Below are positions 62,235 to 64,000 of a stretch of DNA of 64,000 nucleotides, piece by piece (the stretch's first letter is position 1; the number at the start of each line of letters is the position of its first letter). The DNA is taken from NCBI GenBank assembly GCA_947581865.1, contig CANPWA010000006.1, forward strand, positions 1-64,000. The letters are read 5' to 3'. Below the pieces are notes generated by a model. That model had not been told where the DNA came from. It worked only from the letters and a program-made list of their open reading frames with translations, and ran no database searches. The translations under genes and the position numbers were made by a program. Source of the stretch: an uncultured Acetatifactor sp. (lineage in GTDB: Bacteria; Bacillota; Clostridia; Lachnospirales; Lachnospiraceae).

Positions 62235-64000
62235 ATGGAAGAACTTTTTTTACAGATTCTGAACCGGAGCATCACAGCCGGCTGGCTGATCCTCGCGGTG
62301 ATCGCGCTGAGACTTCTTCTGCGCCGGGCTCCCAGATGGCTCGTCTGTCTGCTCTGGCTTCCGGTTGCCGTCCGGCTGATCTGTCCGTTTACCCTGGAAA
62401 GCCCTTTCAGCGTGCTGCCCGGCGGCGAAACCATAACCGTGGATACGATAAAGACCGAATCTTCGTCTTTAGACAGCGGTGTTGGACCGGCAGATGACGG
62501 GATCGGTCCCGTTATCCTAAACACCATTGCCGCGGAGCCAAAAAGCGGCGTGACTCCTTTGCAGATGGGGCTGTGGGTCGCCGCCGGGCTCTGGATGAGC
62601 GGGACGGCAGGTATGCTGTTTTATGCGCTTTTCCGGTATCTGCAGTTGTATCGCCGTGTCCGTACGGCCGTGCGCTCTGACCATGCCGTCTACATCAGTG
62701 AATTTACGAAGACTCCGTTTATCCTGGGCGTCATCCGTCCCCGGATTTATCTTCCAAACGGCATGGACAGAGAGCTTTCGGAGGCGGTCATCTCCCATGA
62801 ACAGGCACATTTGCGGCGCGGGGATCATCTCTGGAAGCCCCTGGGATATCTGCTGTTGTCCGTTTACTGGTATCATCCCCTGTGTTGGATCGCCTATTCC
62901 CTGTTCTGCAGGGACATCGAGCTTGCCTGTGACGAAAAAGTCATTCATGCTTACAGCGCGCAGCAGAAAAAACTGTATTCCGAGGCGCTGCTGGCATGCA
63001 GCACAGACCGGCGCATGATCTCAGCCTGTCCTCTGGCCTTTGGGGAAGTGGGAGTGCAGGAGCGCATCCGATCCGTTCTGCACTACAAAAAGCCCGCCTT
63101 CTGGGTGATCCTTACGGGGATCGCGGCTCTGGTCGTGGTGACGGTATGTTTTCTGACCGATCCGGCATCGGAAAAAAGCGCCGGGCAGCCTTCCTTTGCC
63201 GATTTTTGGAAGATCACAAAGGAAGAGGAGAATCGCGTCTTTTTTGCGACGGGGCTCAGACTCACCTGTCCCGATATCTGGAACGGGAAAGTCCTATATG
63301 AGACCGACACCTACGACACGGTCAATACCCTGCTGGTGTGTGAAAAAAGCAATGCCGAGGCAGGCGTCGGGGGAGACCTTTTCTATCTGAATTTTTATCT
63401 GTATGATAAAGAAGACAGCCAGGTGGAACTTTTGGAAACCGAAAAGGTGCTGGGGAGATACCGGGCAGGAGAGGAGGAGTATATACTGACCTTTGATATG
63501 CCCGGAGACAGAACTTATGCGGAAAATGATCCCCCGCTGGAGGAAGCCTATCTCGAGCTGAGCGGGCTGATCGATCAGGTAGAGATCGACACCGGAGGCA
63601 TGGAGGATTTTACGGTATGCACTCCGGAGGAGCTCGGCTGGAAAACCAATACGGAGCAGGCAGAAAATCCTTACGGACCCACCATTGCAGGGCTGGGAGA
63701 CGACGATGCCTATGCTTTTCTGGTCATGGAATATCCGTACAATGTCCTGCTGGTCTCCGATATGCTGTATGATACCGGTACAGAAAAACAGGCTGCAATA
63801 GTTTGCGATGTATATTATTTTACAGGAGGAGAGGTCAAAAATCTCGGAACCGTCTCAAGCGGGGGAACCGCCTATCCCATCCAGTTTACCCAGGAATATA
63901 TTTTTATCGCTTCAGGTCACAGCATAGAACAGTATGTCATTTCCGATAAAGACGGAACCCTGAATTTGAAAAAGGGGATTTATGAAATATTTGACGAAAA
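62235..64000 (+). CDS. M56 (BlaR1/MecR1-like) membrane metalloprotease, partial
   Basis: Open from ATG 62235 to the window edge, so the C-terminus is missing. At least 588 residues. N-terminal helices (about 12-50, and 115-137), then the zinc protease core with H188-E189-x-x-H192 in ISHEQAHLRRGD and ELACDEK downstream as the third-ligand region. A further membrane helix (about 295-315) leads to an extracellular part of more than 270 residues, acidic and rich in beta-type segments, in which no SxxK or SxN and KTG penicillin-binding motifs are seen, unlike BlaR1. It is thought to cleave the BlaI-type repressor. GGGGGGAAACGAT precedes the start. Confidence 0.88.
   Translation, partial: MEELFLQILNRSITAGWLILAVIALRLLLRRAPRWLVCLLWLPVAVRLICPFTLESPFSVLPGGETITVDTIKTESSSLDSGVGPADDGIGPVILNTIAAEPKSGVTPLQMGLWVAAGLWMSGTAGMLFYALFRYLQLYRRVRTAVRSDHAVYISEFTKTPFILGVIRPRIYLPNGMDRELSEAVISHEQAHLRRGDHLWKPLGYLLLSVYWYHPLCWIAYSLFCRDIELACDEKVIHAYSAQQKKLYSEALLACSTDRRMISACPLAFGEVGVQERIRSVLHYKKPAFWVILTGIAALVVVTVCFLTDPASEKSAGQPSFADFWKITKEEENRVFFATGLRLTCPDIWNGKVLYETDTYDTVNTLLVCEKSNAEAGVGGDLFYLNFYLYDKEDSQVELLETEKVLGRYRAGEEEYILTFDMPGDRTYAENDPPLEEAYLELSGLIDQVEIDTGGMEDFTVCTPEELGWKTNTEQAENPYGPTIAGLGDDDAYAFLVMEYPYNVLLVSDMLYDTGTEKQAAIVCDVYYFTGGEVKNLGTVSSGGTAYPIQFTQEYIFIASGHSIEQYVISDKDGTLNLKKGIYEIFDE

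Overview
The window looks like a stretch of chromosome from a spore-forming, anaerobic member of the Clostridia, most probably a Lachnospiraceae-type Firmicute. I infer this from gene content and order rather than any marker gene. It carries two sporulation-associated genes (gerW/ytfJ and a spoVV/ylbJ-like gene), Firmicute-type gene neighbourhoods (rpmB-asp23-fakA-recG; rsmD-coaD-ylbJ), recU, hisZ with a short hisG, strong AGGAGG-type ribosome binding sites, and moderately high G+C. No rRNA, tRNA, CRISPR array, insertion sequence or phage gene is visible. Coding density is very high and no gap between genes exceeds about 215 bases.

Layout. 1-1.0 kb: a small membrane protein and a lipoprotein that converge on a shared terminator. 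1.2-12.9 kb: amino-acid biosynthesis. A cobalamin-dependent methionine synthase without a reactivation domain is followed by acetolactate synthase large and small subunits, a GT-C type membrane glycosyltransferase, a second acetolactate synthase small subunit with its own promoter, ilvC, an ABC exporter, and leuCD. 12.9-22.2 kb: a MATE exporter, ruvAB, zapA, then a run of U32 protein, FtsW/RodA-type glycosyltransferase, class B PBP and NUDIX hydrolase (cell division and wall synthesis). 22.2-26.1 kb: a divergent, degenerate HD-GYP protein, a spore-type cluster (unknown protein, DUF2953, GerW), a tiny membrane protein, a coiled-coil protein ending in a J-like domain, and rpmB on the minus strand. 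26.3-32.8 kb: Asp23, FakA, RecG, DegV/FakB and a PlsC-like acyltransferase carrying a zinc ribbon, a plausible exogenous fatty-acid activation route. 33.0-39.7 kb: topoisomerase IV genes flanking an AlkD-type DNA glycosylase, then rsmD, coaD and a coiled-coil protein. 39.8-49.5 kb: a membrane-anchored amidase, SpoVV-like protein, an RsuA-HAD fusion, YgiQ radical SAM protein, SDR, unknown protein, acyltransferase, RluA-type pseudouridine synthase and recU. 49.6-54.9 kb: a histidine operon (hisZGDB and an unusual HisA/F-like-HisI-HisE fusion) behind a near-consensus promoter. 55.0-61.8 kb: an unknown membrane protein, a B12/radical SAM-DUF2344 protein with RNase G, a NUDIX hydrolase, an unknown membrane protein and an esterase. 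61.8-64.0 kb: a BlaI-type repressor with two 16-bp operators over its promoter and the start of an M56 (BlaR1-like) membrane protease, cut by the window edge.

Most of this is ordinary housekeeping DNA. The more unusual points are domain fusions (RsuA-HAD, HisA/F-like-HisIE, PlsC-zinc ribbon, coiled coil-J domain), a HD-GYP protein lacking key metal ligands, duplicated ilv regulatory subunits around a glycosyltransferase gene, an imperfect 21-bp repeat next to the second ilv promoter, and a two-operator BlaI circuit whose sensor does not look like a beta-lactam binding protein. I do not see a clearly undescribed multi-gene system.
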